The position numbers were made by a program, and so were the translations under genes. This document shows, piece by piece, positions 47,908 to 60,956 of a stretch of DNA of 64,000 nt. Source of the stretch: Manihot esculenta (Eukaryota; Streptophyta; Magnoliopsida; Malpighiales; Euphorbiaceae); NCBI RefSeq assembly GCF_001659605.2, contig NC_035162.2, positions 8,947,248-9,011,247 of the forward strand, read 5' to 3'. The notes under the pieces were generated by a model. That model saw nothing but the letters and a program-made list of their open reading frames with translations. It made no database searches and was not told where the DNA came from. Within the stretch, counting starts at the first letter, position 1. Every line of letters starts with the position of its first letter.

Positions 47908-50550
47908 AACAAGATGATGATGTGCAGCAAGACTTATCTTCAAATTTTTGAAAATATTTATCCCTCAATATGTATTTTTAAAAAATAATCACTTTTTAAT
48001 ATTTATAATTTTAATTGCGAGCTTATATTTATCTTTAAATTTTTTTAAAAAATTACTTTTTAATATTTATAATTTTAATTGTATACTTAACTTTTGCCGC
48101 AGTATGGTGTGGATGTTAAATCTAATTTAAAATTAAGAATGAGATGTCAAAATAAATATTTATTTATTTTTCTTTCTTAGCAATATTCAGATGGAGTGTA
48201 AGGGTTTGAAATCAAGTTATTCCATACCAATACCAAATACATAATGAAATGAAGAAGAACAAGAATGACGTTAATGGAGAGGTGTGGTGTTAATTGAGAA
48301 TGAAAATGGATCGCAAAAGGGTATGATTCTCATCAAGTAAACTTTTAATATAAACAAAGAATTGAGTGAAGGGTAAAGGTGGTTTAGAAAATGGAGAATA
48401 AGTGGAATCACATGCATCAACTTTTTCCATAAACGAAAACAATTAATGCACATCTTTGCCATTCTTTACCTAATCTTAACATTTTATGTAGTATTTGTCT
48501 TGTAAAGTGAAATATTCTCTTAAGAAATTCGATGTCCTAAAACATATTTATTCCAAAATGATTGTAGTATCAGGTATATAAATAATAGGGAAACTGGAAT
48601 GCAGCAGCCTTGGTAAAAGAGGACAAAAAGAAAAGGAATCTGAGAAATAGGAAGGTCGCAGGAAGGGCCTGTGGGACTACCCACATCATACCTAATGTAT
48701 TGCCAAAACAAAAAGCAAAACCTACTGCTTAATAGTAATTCTCTCCGGGGCTTAAGATACTACATTTTGGACTATTTGTCTAAATGACAAAAAGTTAAAA
48801 ATTATATTTAATATAGCAAAAGCTGGCTTCAAAATTTACAACCATCCAAGAATTTATAGCTAATTGGATCAACTTCATCACGTGCCTTCTGTTAAGGAAA
48901 AACAAAATTTATTGGCTAGAATGTTAAATTTTCTCCAATAAATATTAAATTTCATCTTAATAAAATTTAATTTATTTGATTTTATTTAATTTTTTAAATA
49001 TTTTTAATGATGATTCTGAGATGAATTTAAACTATAAAGATGAAAATTGATATTTTTATCAAAATTTATTTTCATTCATTGCATGTGTCATGAATATAGT
49101 TTTCATTTAATGAATTTTTCATAATCTTTGATTCTCAGTCAAGATGTGAGGGTCTGTTTCTGGTAATAAAGATGTAAGGATTAAATGTGGTTTAATTTAA
49201 ACACAGGTCGTAGCTATAATATTTAGCCATTTTTACCCGTCGTATTACATAATTTATTTAAAAAAATAATTTAAATAAATTATTGTAAAATTATATAAAT
49301 TTTTTATTTTTTTAAATAAAAAATTTTCAAATTAAAAAAAAATTAAAATTTTTATTTCAAACAAAAATTTTATTAAAAAAATAATCTGAATTGAATTGGA
49401 TTAATGATTTTATAGAATAAAAACTAATAAAAAATATATGTAGTGAGGGTAAATATAATATTTACTAAACAGTGAGATTTATATTTATTGTTTTAGCTAA
49501 AATGTTAAATTTGATTCTTATATTTTATTCATTTTTTGTAATTTACTCCTAAATTAGTCAAATAAAATTATCATTCATCATAATATGAAAATTTAAGTTA
49601 TATTCTACCAAATAAATTCAACATATTTAATATTTTAATAATATGTCCATAATATTTTTTAATAAAAAATAAAATTTAATATTTTTTCACCTTACTTTAT
49701 GGTCTGTATTTTTAATTTATATTAAAATAGTATCTATATCATCATAACATTAGTAAATAGGAGTAATTTTATAACGCCGTCAAAAAATACTCACGTGTCA
49801 AGTAAATATAGCAGTAGAAAAATATAAAAAAATATTATGTGATTTTATTTATTTTTATTTCATGATATTAATTTAATTTATGTTAAATTTGTATCTCGTG
49901 GTATAAATTTTGTATCAATATTTTTAATGACATCTAAAAATTATCGCTATTCGCTAATTGTGAAATATTATATATACTATTTTAATATAAATTAAATTAC
50001 AAATTTTAAAATAAAAAAATTAATTAAACTATAAGTACCTTTTTATACTTTCCTTTTTATATATAATAAATGTTAGCATTATATATTCGTCATTCAATTC
50101 CTTAATAAATTTAAAAATTAGTTAAAAAATTTTAATAAAAAAATTATTTAAGAAATTAAATTCTGTTCTAACAATAAAATGAAAATTTTATTCAATTATG
50201 GACTGACAACGATTTGGAGCACCTTTCACATTCCAACTATTATTGTCCTTGGTTCCCAATGGAATTTTGAAAAACTGGGACTCTACATATTAAATGCAAA
50301 AGTTTAAACTATGCCTAACCAATGTTACTATCTCTTGTTTTGTCATGCTGTCTACTTGTTGCCTTTTTCTTTCCAATCCTGTGTCTTATTCTATTAAGCT
50401 CCTGTCGCTCTTCTTCCTCTCTACATATTCCCTTTCCTCCTCTTAAAACCACACTTCACCCACATAGAATAAAGGTGAACAAACTTTCACCTTCATTTTT
50501 GTTTCGGCTTTGGTCTATATTCTTCCATTGTAGTGCTGCACCTAGTCACC

Positions 50551-52596
50551 ATGCCCCTCCTGGATCTATTTGTGATTGCTTCTATGCCAGTTTTGAAAGT
50601 ACTCCTGCTCACTGGACTTGGCTCGCTTTTGGCACTGGACAGTGTCAATGTCTTGGGGGAAGATGCAAGGAAGCAAATAAATCAAGTCAGTCTCGCCTGA
50701 ACTTCAATCTGATCATAGTTACTTACATATGGGTTCTAAACATACTAATCCAGCTAGTGATCTCTCTCCATGATTAGGTCGTTTTCTATGTGTTTAATCC
50801 AGCACTTGTGGGTAGCAACTTGGCTAACACAATCACCATTGAGAGCATGGGATTGTTGTGAGTTTATCGTATTCATCTTATCAGTCATTACAATAGTTTT
50901 TAACTAAAGTTTTTGTCAAAGTATTATGGAGTTTGTTATTTAATATTGCAGGTGGTTTATGCCATTCAATATCCTTGTTACTTTTATCGTTGGCTCTGCA
51001 TTGGGATGGATGCTTATAAAAATCACAAGCCCTCCAAAACACCTAAAGGGTCTCATTTTAGGTTGCTGTGCAGCAGGTACAGACCTTGCAATTGCCAATT
51101 CATAGTAATATGGACTTCCAAGTTTCATATTTCAGGCTGTTGTAACAGGAAACATGGGGAATTTGCCATTAATAGTCATCCCAGCAATCTGTAAAGAGAA
51201 AGGCAGTCCCTTTGGATCCCCTGATGTTTGCTACACATATGGAATTGCTTATGCTTCGCTTTCAATGGCGGTATGATATTGAACTACCTTCATCTAATAT
51301 TCATTCTGACTATGATGACTGAGAAATTCATTTTCTTGATGCTCTTCAGATAGGCGCAGTTTACTTGTGGTCTTATGTTTATAACATTATAAGGATTTGC
51401 TCAAGTGAGATCAACCAAGAAGTTGCTGATGTTGACGTGAAGGCCAATGGAGAAGCTCCAAAATTAGTCCAGGAGAATTATTATAATTCCGAAGAGCTTA
51501 CATATGGCTTACTGCTTCCTGATAATACAGACTCTCAAACAAATATCAAGGTTCATTTCCTTCTTCTCCTCTCTGCTTTATTGCCTTGGAAGTTTCAATT
51601 CATCGTTTGAATTAATAGTTCTAATAAGTTATCTTGTTTTTAGACTTTCTCCAGGACACGAATAGTTTGGGACAAGATCAAGATATGGACAAGGATGATT
51701 TCAGAAAAACTTAATCTCAAATCATTGTTTGCACCTTCAACTTCTGGAGCGGTACCCCCTTTTCCCTTGTTAAATTAAACAAGACTTGTCTGAATTGGCT
51801 TTCATAGTATCTTCTTCGACATAGGTTGTAGGATTTGTCATCGGAGTTATCCCTCAAATTCGAACGCTGTTTATCGGAGCTAGTGCTCCTCTTCGTGTAG
51901 TTGAAGACTCTGCTTTTTTAGTTGGGTATAAATCCTGACTTCCAGGCCTAAGATTCCAAATTATGTTTATAAATGAAAAAAAATTTTGTAAACTGTAAAA
52001 CTAGTAATCTGTTTGGTGCAAATTTGCAATTTGCAGGAATGCAGCCATTCCAGTTACGACCCTGATTGTTGGAGGAAACCTTCTTAAAGGTAATTTAAAA
52101 AAAAAAAGGTTAAAGAATCAGAACATACCACCATTGAATTTCTTATATATACTTATTAGCACAGATGTTGATGGCTGTAAATTCAGGTTTAAAAGGATCA
52201 GGAATTAGATTCACACTCATAGTGGGAATATTAGCTGTCAGGTTCGTTTTGCTGCCTCTTTTGGGCATTGTCATAGTTAAAAGTGCAGTGCAGTTTGGTC
52301 TGGTGCATTCAGACCCTTTGTATCAGTTTATTCTTCTGCTGCAATTTGCAGTGCCACCAGCAATGAACATAGGTATGGTAAATTTTGAGGATGATCTTGG
52401 GAGGATAAAGAGTTCAGCTTTCTGATGTTCGCTTCAACTTCTAATGATGTGGTGTGGGGTTATTTTTGCAGGAACAATGACTCAATTGTTTGGAACTGGG
52501 CAAAATGAATGTTCTGTTATAATGTTGTGGTCATATGCTTTGGCTTCAGTTTCGCTTACGTTTTGGTCCACCATTTTCTTGTGGATGTTGTCCTGA
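50551..52596 (+). CDS. PILS: PIN-LIKES (PILS) auxin transport facilitator
   Basis: Ten exons: 50551-50685, 50778-50857, 50952-51076, 51149-51270, 51350-51550, 51644-51751, 51825-51925, 52037-52089, 52187-52372 and 52472-52596. All are GT-AG and give 411 aa. The protein is hydrophobic at both ends: VFYVFNPALVGSNLA, WFMPFNILVTFIVGSALGW, GNMGNLPLIVIPAIC and AYASLSMAIGAVYLW in the N-terminal half. VVGFVIGVIPQIRTLFIGA, AAIPVTTLIVGGNLL and LQFAVPPAMNIG are in the C-terminal half, with a hydrophilic central loop (about residues 190-250). This is the membrane-transport (auxin efflux carrier) fold. PILS proteins sit in the ER membrane and promote intracellular auxin accumulation. The start is the first ATG that gives the conserved N-terminal helix. 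Paralogue number is not assigned. Confidence 0.93.
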
Positions 52597-53548
52597 GCAG
52601 AGCAGTGAGTGCCCTGCAAATTGGGTAATCGCCCAGATTTGATTTTAGCTTTCCTCGGAGGAAAAATCTTGGAATGGATAGCGAGTGCTGAGAGAATTTG
52701 GAATAGTATAGTTTACATAAAATCTAAACAAATCCTTTCAACACAAATGTAGTGAATATTAAAAAAACTAGCCCTTCTAGTGCGCCACTAAATGATATAT
52801 TTTATTTTCTTGAGCTTTTATTTTATATTTTACTCATTTTCCATCTATTGAATATATTGACAAGGTACATTTAAAAATCTCACATTCAACGTAGATATTT
52901 TAATATATTTTTTAAATTAAAAAATAAATAATAAATTTTTTAATATTATGAAAATTAAATAGTAAAAATATTTATAAATGAAATAAAATTATGAATAGTA
53001 TCAACATTTATATTAAGCCAAATATTCAAGCATTAACGTGGCATATGATCAAACTAGCTAATACTCAGACGTTGTATATTTTATTTATAATTTTATGGGA
53101 TATTATGCCTTATTATTTAATTTTAGTAAAATACATGACGGCTTAAAAAATAATTTTAAATAGTAGATTATGTAAATGTAGCAAAAGGTTTTGATAATTC
53201 GGGTTGGTGAATACTTTTATAACTTAAAATTGGATTGCATCTTTTCGCATGAGATATTAAGTTCTCAATATTAAATTCTTGAGATGAGATTATATATATA
53301 TAATTTAAAATTAAAAATTAAAAAAGTAAAATTTAAAATTTTTTAAATTTATTTAAATATATTTATTATTAGTATAAAAAAATTATTGAATGCGAAATAA
53401 AAATATTGCAATTATTATTAAAAATTTGTAAATTGAAATAAAAATAACAATAATAATGGTAGTTTTATGGAGATGGGTAAAAATCTGTTATGGATATATT
53501 GTATTATCAATTATAATAATTATGTTGTTATAATCATCCAAAGTCTAA
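52597..53548. other. AT-rich spacer downstream of PILS
   Basis: The PILS 3' UTR is expected in the first 200 bases. A block at about 52896-52970 matches one arm of the AT-rich MITE family seen at 6.7 and 61.5 kb. No gene. Confidence 0.5.
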
Positions 53549-54164
53549 GGCCATTTTCAACCTCTATGATAGTGGAATATTATCTCTAATTTTTTTCATC
53601 ATTTTTAACACTAAAAAGAATATTTTATTTTATTTTAAGTTAAAAATATTTTATTTATATTCTTATTTTTCTTTAATATTATATTATTTATTTTACTTGA
53701 ATTTTATTTATATATTTTATTCAAAAAATTCATATAATTTAATATATTCACTCTAAATATTTATATATTTTATATTTTTATTTAATATTTAAATATTTAA
53801 TTATTTTATAAATAAACAAATAAAAATATATTAATTATAAAAATATATTAATTAATTTATTATAAATAAATTAATTTATTTATATTATTCTATATAATAT
53901 ATTATAAATAAATTAATTTATTATAAATATTATTTATAATTGTGAATATATTAATTTAAATTAAATTTTAATAATTATAAAAATATAAAATAAATTAAAA
54001 ATATAATAAATTATGAGAGTGAATAAAAAATAAACTTAATTAAAAATATATATAAATTTTGAATTATATTATAAATTAAAAAAAATAAAAAAATATAAAT
54101 TTTATTATAAATAAATAATAAAAAAAAAAAAATGGCGCTGCTACATCATTTTTTGGAGATGGCC
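53549..54164. mobile_element. Harbinger/Tourist-like MITE (616 bp)
   Basis: The left end GGCCATTTTCAACC and the inverted right end GGCCATCTCCAAAA form short terminal inverted repeats. They are flanked by the 3-bp direct repeat TAA (53546-53548 and 54165-54167), the PIF/Harbinger target preference. The interior is almost pure A/T with no coding capacity. Confidence 0.7.
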
Positions 54165-54951
54165 TAAAAATAGAGAGCAATGGCATAAAATTATATATTC
54201 TACTCTCAAATTTTTATAAATATTTGTGAACTTAAATATTCAAATCAAGATTAAATAATTTATTTATGAACTTTTTTTAAAAAATATGTATGTAAAATCT
54301 AAATAAAAATATTTAATTTCATGATTATTTTTTAATTTATAATAATGACATCATAGTTTTTATTTAATGACATTCAGTTTTTATATTTCAAACGATATTG
54401 TAAATTTCACGTGTAAATATGTAATTATTATATTATTTTTGGCAAATAGATAAATAAAAAATATCTTCAGATAAAGTAAGGGTATCGCGAGAAAGTATGC
54501 ACCTGCACCTTACTAATTTTGGGAAAGAAGAAGAAGAAGAAGAAGAAGAAGAATGTCACAGTGATACAGATCCGATGGTGTTAGAAGAGATGGAGAATGA
54601 TGCAGATTAAATCTTTTTTTTTTTCGGTCTTCAAAAGAATTTCTTTTTTATTTTGGGGATGTTGTGCAGCCACTGAGCTGAGCTGAGCTGGGTCGGTTAA
54701 AATCCCTAATCCTTGGTGAAAGAAAGTTGCTGCCGAAGTTGATAGAAGAAGGAAGTGGGTCAGTGTTCCCCCAATTTCACTTTCTAATTTCGATCTTCTT
54801 ATTAATTAATTGCAGTTCGCCTGTAGCATTCTCTGGCATTCATTTTCTATTTAAAACTTCACTTCCAATACAAGCAATATTGATCTAACTATAGAATTCA
54901 AACTGCTTCCCCATTTATTTGATTGCCATTCTCTACATAATATGATATGAG
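54165..54951 (+). promoter_or_regulatory. Probable promoter and 5' leader of the FRS5-like gene
   Basis: Follows the MITE. It contains an AAG trinucleotide run (about 54523-54552), and base composition becomes gene-like from about 54480. Exact transcription start not resolved. A 5' UTR intron is possible but not shown. Confidence 0.35.
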
Positions 54952-57900
54952 ATGGAGTTGGAACCACTCAGCATGACAAATGAAGTTATTGAGTTTGACA
55001 TGATGGGTTTGGGAGATGATAATGTGGCCATCCACCAACACCCTGATCATCAACATATGGAAGATGAAGACGAAGATGAAGGAGGAGAAAAACAACAAGG
55101 CCTACTCCACAATTCCCATAATTCTACTGCTTCTGAGCTTCATATCCCTCAAGGGGACACTAATCTTGAGCCTTACGAAGGAATGGAATTTGAATCTGAG
55201 GAGGCTGCTAAGGCCTTCTATAATTCTTATGCTCGCCGTGTTGGCTTCAGCACCCGTGTCAGCATGTCTCGTCGCTCTAGGCGCGATGGTGCCATTATTC
55301 AGCGTTCTTTTGTTTGTGCCAAAGAGGGTTTTCGAGTTGACAAGGACAAGACTGCACGCCCTGATACTCGCGTCAAACGCCCCCGTGCTGAAACTCGTGT
55401 TGGTTGTAAGGCCATGTTGGTTGTTAAAATTCGAGATTCTGGCAGATGGGTTGTTTCTACGTTTCTCAAGGAACACAATCATGAGCTTGTCCCTCCTGAC
55501 AAGGTACATTGTCTCCGTTCTCACCGCCATGTCTCTGGCTCTGCCAAGTCCTTGATTGATACCTTGCAGGGTGCTGGGATTGGTCCAAGTGGAATCATGT
55601 CTGCACTCGTCAAAGAATATGGTGGAATTAGCAACGTAGGCTTCACGGAGCGTGACTGTAGGAATTACATGAGGAGCAGCCGCCAGAGAGCCCTTGGAGG
55701 TGACACTCAGCTCCTTTTAGACTACCTGCGCAACAAGCAGGCTGAAAATCCTGAATTTTTCTATGCTGTGCAGGGTGATGAAGATCAGTGTATGAGCAAC
55801 ATCTTCTGGGCTGATCCAAAGGCAAGGACTAACTACACCTACTTTGGTGACACTGTTACCTTTGACACTACTTACAGGTCAAACCGCTATCGGTTGCCCT
55901 TTGCCCCTTTCACTGGAGTTAACCATCATGGGCAGCCTTTATTGTTCGGTTGTGCCCTCCTAATTAATGAATCTGAGGGTTCTTTTATTTGGCTTTTTAA
56001 AACATGGCTTATGGCAATGTCTGGGCGGCCTCCTGTTTCAATTACTACTGATCATGATAGGGTGATTCGTCTAGCTGTTACCCAGGTTTTTCCTGAAACC
56101 CGTCACCGTTTCTGTAAATGGCATATCTTTAAGGAATGCCAGGAGAAATTGTCCCACGTATTTTCTGAGCATCACAGTTTTGAAGCAGAGCTCCACAAAT
56201 GTGTCAACCTCACAGAGTCAATTGAAGAGTTTGAATCCTGTTGGGTGTCTTTAATTGATAGATATCATCTCAGGGAGCATGAGTGGCTGCAAGCAGTTTA
56301 TGCAGATCGGCGACAGTGGGTCCCAGCATACTTGAGGGATGCATTCTTTGCTGAAATGTCTACAATGCAACGTAGCGATGGCATCAATTCTTACTTTGAT
56401 GGATATATCAATGCCTCAACAACCCTACAGTTCTTTGTGAAACAATATGAAAAGGCTCTAGAAAGTCGCTATGAGAAAGAAATCAAGGCAGATTATGATA
56501 CAATAAACACTACTCCAGTTCTCAAGACCCCTTCACCAATGGAGAGACAAGCATCTGAAATGTACACAAGGAAATTGTTCATGAAATTTCAAGAGGAGTT
56601 GGTCGAAACTTTAACTTTCTTGGCAACCAAAGCTGAGAATGAGGTGGCAACCGCCATTTATCGAGTTACCAAGTTTGAAGACAATCGTAAAGCTTACTAT
56701 GTTAATTTTAATGTTCATGAGGTGAAAGCAACTTGTAGCTGTCAGATGTTCGAGTTCTCTGGCCTTCTTTGCAGACATATATTAACGGTTTTTAGGGTGA
56801 CAAATGTTCTTACACTACCTCCTAGCTATGTTCTGAAACGATGGACAAGAAATGCTAAGAGTGGTGTAATATTGGAGGAACACACTAATGCTTTGCACAG
56901 TAGTTCACAAGAATCTCTTACGCGCAGATACAATAGTCTTCGCCGTGAAGCCCTCAAGTATGTTGATGAGGGAACTAAGAGTTTTGAAATTTACAATGTC
57001 GCAATGGATGCTTTACAAGAGGCAGCAAATAAAGTGGCTCTTGCAAAAAAGACTGGTGGGAAAGTTACAATTGCAAATGGAGCCAGTATAAAAGATCATC
57101 CCAATCAGGGAAGACAAGCAAATAATACCTATGGAACTCAGCAATGGAGTCTAGAACAGTCTGCTTCTATGGTCAGTAGTTTATCCAATACTTATTTGTT
57201 TTTGGCATGCTTAAATTGATTTCCCATCAACTGTCTATATTTTTGAGCTTATGAAGGATTATATTGCTCTAGAGAGCCTAAGTTATATGCATTTGTTACT
57301 TTTGTTTGAAGTGATCCTGTGAACAAACAATTTGTTAGAACTTCAGAGTATTAATGTACAAGTAACAAAAGATCAAGCTCTAGCGATTATAAATTGGGTA
57401 ATTTGGTACAAGAAATGATACAACTGAAGAGAACATTTTCTAGAGCAGAATTTTTCTTTTGTTGTTCTCTCTGTAAGCTATTTCCTGCTTTCACCAAATG
57501 TTGTAGTTTCTTACTTACACATGCTCTTTGAATTCTTTTGATTCCACATTGCTTATTAATCTCCCAAATTGCTTTGAGCAAATGAATATTTGGTCATTCA
57601 GTAGAATTTCTTTTCATCACTTAGTTTAGGTGATTTAGTACCTTCTTTACGCCCCATTTAAAATTGTTTCAAGGACTGTTTGAAACTCAAATTCAATTTG
57701 TTTCATTGATATGAACTGGAACTAATTTGCAATTTAAAGTTAAAACTAATTGCTAAAATCTGGTGATAGATTGAAATTTAAAACACCCTAACTGCTAAAA
57801 TTAAAACTAAAATAAGGAAAAAAAAAGGTGCTTAACTTCTAGGCTCTTTTTCACCTCTTTCAATTGGGCCTTAGTATTCTTTTTTTTTTTTTTCAATAGT

Positions 57901-59218
57901 AATAAAAACTGAGTGATCTGAAGCATTTCTTGTTTATTGTAAGTTTAATTGATGCAGCAATTGAAAAAAGTAATTGGGAAACTTGAAGCTTTTCTTGTGC
58001 AGTACAATTTCAATGCAGAAGGTTTTAATTTATGGTTTTTTAAGGAGTTATGGCTAGTCTGTGAGTGGAAGCAAAATTCTTTCACTTTAATTTCCTTCAA
58101 AACAAGGGTTTGGTCATTTGACTCTAGTGTATTGTTTCTTATGTCTATTATGTCTAAGATGATCTTTTACGTAGAAATTTCCCAATTATGATGGGTACCC
58201 CTCAGCTATTTCTCAAATAAGAAAGTATTCATCCCTAGTGTTAGATATTTGCCTCTATTCTTTTGCTCTCTTATGTGCATGCTTCTCAAGTGTTGGCTTG
58301 AAAACCGCAGTATTTGAGTTTGAATCAAGGAGGAAGTCTGTGCTTTGCCTAGAAAATTTTGTAATAAATACTAACAAGAAGCGAACAAAATGTAAATGCC
58401 TGAATAAAAAATTTCTAATAAATATGGAAAATTCCCAATTCAGAAATTCTGAGTGAAGATGCATTCCTCGTACTTCAGGTAGAAAAATGGAATATGATTA
58501 ATTTTATCAACATTATCTACATGCATAAAATTTCAGCTTCTATAGTAATTCAGCATTCTGTCAACAACAGTGTGGACACCATACTATTCCAGCTTGCAAG
58601 TTAAGGATAGTAGCTATCTTAGGTGTTTATTGGCCCAGCAACATTTTTATATAGAGGAAATAAAAGTGATGTTCCTACTTACTTTTTACCCAGTGCCGTT
58701 TCCCGTTTCATAACCATCAATTTTGCTCATTTAGATCTTTTGAACATCTGAGCTGCTTGTTCATAAGAATTATCTTGTTGCTGAAATACAAATACCAATC
58801 TTTGTGATCTTGTTTCCTGAAATTGCTAATATTATTGCCATTTGCTTTAATGGAGAATGGGTATACTATATTTGCTCAAATATCATTGTCAGTGCAGAGA
58901 ATCAAATATTCTTACATCCACTGTAGATGCGTCCTACTTTCTGGGATTCTAGAATGAGTGTACTGATATTAGGCTTGTGTTTCATTTTTCTTGTTTCCTT
59001 TTTTTTCTGAAAAAATAAGTATGCTGAAGAACATTTATGTCAATTTGTAGGATGATCAGGACAAGAAAATTCAAAAACTACAGCGTAAGCTGGAGCGTTC
59101 AAGGCGAAAGTGTGAAGTGTATCGGACAAACTTGCTTTCTGTTTTGAAAGATATTGAGGATCAGAAATTACAATTGACAGTTAAAGTTAAAAACATCAAG
59201 TTAGGGATGAAGGAGTAA
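54952..59218 (+). CDS. FRS5: FAR1-related sequence 5-like protein (FRS5), domesticated MULE transposase
   Basis: Exon 1 54952-57171 (740 codons) and exon 2 59051-59218 give 795 aa; Arabidopsis FRS5 is about 790. After an acidic His/Asp-rich N-terminus comes the FAR1 zinc-finger DNA-binding domain (about 78-180; Cys122, Cys152, His175, His177). Next is the MULE transposase core (about 300-400; TFDTTY with Asp305, ITTDHD with Asp367, HRFCKWHI), then the SWIM zinc finger CSC...CRH (Cys595, Cys597, Cys607, His609). Exon 2 encodes a basic coiled-coil tail (KIQKLQRKLERSRRKCEVYR). The family comprises nuclear transcription factors derived from Mutator transposases and linked to light signalling. The 1.88-kb intron holds only short open frames. 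Reading past the exon-1 donor gives 755 aa and loses the coiled coil. Confidence 0.95.
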
Positions 59219-60074
59219 GATGCCAATGGCTTTGTAGGTGTACTCTCCCTTTAGCCAATGCTTCGGTATGGTTCTATGGAGTCTGGACTATTTGTAGTTT
59301 GAGAGATGGGAATTGTAATTTATTGCTTGTAAATAAAGATGTTGATCACCATTTTCTTTTCTTTTCTGTCTTAAGTTGCATCACTTATATTTTTGGACAT
59401 CCCAGTGTTAACTTAGAGCTGGCTGCTTCATACAGCGAGATATCAGCAGTAACTCACAGTAAAAAAATTAAAGGGGTGCCTAAACTACATTCTTAAATTT
59501 CCTTGTTGTATAGTGAAAATGGAACAGAACATAATTAAATTCTCAACACTGAATTTTAGTTGTATTCAAACCAGATAAATATATGAAATTTAACCGAATT
59601 CCACAAAATTTTAAGACAGATTGCTTGTGGGACTTGTTTTCAACAGTGTTGAGCATCATTTGAAGGAAGAGGAACAGCTGAACGGGAAGGGTTTGATGTA
59701 GCATATTTTAGGGACCTAAAAGTAATTTAAATTTTTTAAAGACATTACTTTTTAACTGGTTTTGGAAGTGTTAAGTGTCACTGTCCATCTATCAGGTGAC
59801 AGGTGGCTTTTTTATGACTTCTAAGAGAATAAATTCAGCTTTCTCACGCACTTGCTGAAATGCCTTACATTTTCAAGCGGGGGCAGGGGATCTTCCAAAT
59901 CAGAATATTCATGTTCCACAGGTAAATAACATTAGATAATTCAAGCACATATTCGGAAAGTATCTGCACTTTTGGCTATATAGATGTGCCAAAATAAAAT
60001 TGTTTATCACTTCTTTTCTTGGCCACAGTAGCTCCTGCAGATTCAAGTTCCTATTTCTTTAATGCATAATGGAT
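59219..60074. other. Convergent spacer between FRS5 and the VIT-like gene
   Basis: 3' UTRs of both genes are expected here. No other coding signal is seen. Confidence 0.5.
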
Positions 60075-60956
60075 TCATTCTGTGGCTTTGCTGCCCTTGT
60101 CGTCACTGTCAAAAGGCTTAAGCAAGCCATATGTAATTGCCATGGCAATCCAACCACCGACCATGACTCTTAGTGCAGAAATCTTAACTGCTGAACCACC
60201 GAGATAAGCTCCTAAGCTGCCAAAAATAGCCAATGCTATTGATGTCGCCACTGCGATCACCACCATCTTGGCAACTTTTTGAGTAACAAGAATGGCAGGC
60301 AACAATGGCACACAAGACCCACACATAAAAGCCAAAGCTGAGGCAGCTGCAGCCTTGTAGGGGTTTGCGATCAGCACCTCCCCTCCGTTATCATCAAGTG
60401 AGGTACCAGAACTTCCCCTTGCATCTTCTTTAAGAACTCTCATCACAGGCGACCTCCCAGGAGTCACAGCAGAAGGCAAATTACTAGGCGACACTTTCTC
60501 TATCGACGGACAAATGAGCTCGCTGCGCTGGATATTTTCCAAGGGAGTCATAGCTAACTTAGTCTGACCAAGCCTGGTTTCTTCCTCAATGCAAGGCGGA
60601 GTGGAAGCGATGTCAAGCTTCATCACAAAGCCATTATGCCCAACATTTTTGGAACTACGGCAAGAAACAGTAGCCTTTTCAATATCTCTTTGGGTTGAGA
60701 CAGAAACAAACTCCCCAACAGCCATACTACAGGCACCTGCAAGAGCTCCAGCTAGTCCAGATAGTACCATGGATCGTCCATCTTCCTCTGATGCACCTAC
60801 ACCAAGCATTAGTGATGTAGTGGAGAGCACGCCGTCACTAGCTCCTAGAAGGGCTGCTCGAAGCCATTGAGCTCGTTGCAGCATCTTGGGACTTTGATAG
60901 TTACCATCATCAGCCTCTTCAGCACAAGTTTGAGATTTTTGAGGGGAAATGATCAT
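60075..60956 (-). CDS. Vacuolar iron transporter homologue (VTL/nodulin-21-like)
   Basis: A single exon of 293 aa from the ATG at 60956. The frame stays open to an ATG at 61049, but those 31 residues (Thr/Ser/Cys-rich) are outside the usual VTL start. The CCC1/VIT1 fold is clear. TM1 is WLRAALLGASDGVLSTTSLM (31-50, with the family Asp41) and TM2 runs to AVGEFVSVSTQRDIE (Glu81). TM3 is AAAASALAFMCGSCVPLLPA, followed by TM4 and TM5 (LRVMVGGWIAMAITYGLL). Family members move iron, and perhaps manganese, into the vacuole. Odd: about 110 residues of polar sequence lie between TM2 and TM3, whereas typical plant VTL proteins (about 200-220 aa) have a loop of about 30. Confidence 0.9.
   Translation of the reverse strand: MIISPQKSQTCAEEADDGNYQSPKMLQRAQWLRAALLGASDGVLSTTSLMLGVGASEEDGRSMVLSGLAGALAGACSMAVGEFVSVSTQRDIEKATVSCRSSKNVGHNGFVMKLDIASTPPCIEEETRLGQTKLAMTPLENIQRSELICPSIEKVSPSNLPSAVTPGRSPVMRVLKEDARGSSGTSLDDNGGEVLIANPYKAAAASALAFMCGSCVPLLPAILVTQKVAKMVVIAVATSIALAIFGSLGAYLGGSAVKISALRVMVGGWIAMAITYGLLKPFDSDDKGSKATE

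Larger units (their letters stand above)
45831..50550. other. Divergent intergenic region between ARID gene and PILS gene
   Basis: About 4.7 kb. It includes a nested local repeat (46042-46157), a less AT-rich island with an open frame but no recognised homology (46790-47190), and a tandem duplication (47668-47907). Long AT-rich stretches run to 50.2 kb, followed by the PILS 5' leader. No gene recognised. Confidence 0.55.

Noticed and set aside
55016..55555. Overlapping frames inside the FRS5 exon, on both strands
   Set aside because: Shadows of the long FRS5 reading frame with no homology of their own.
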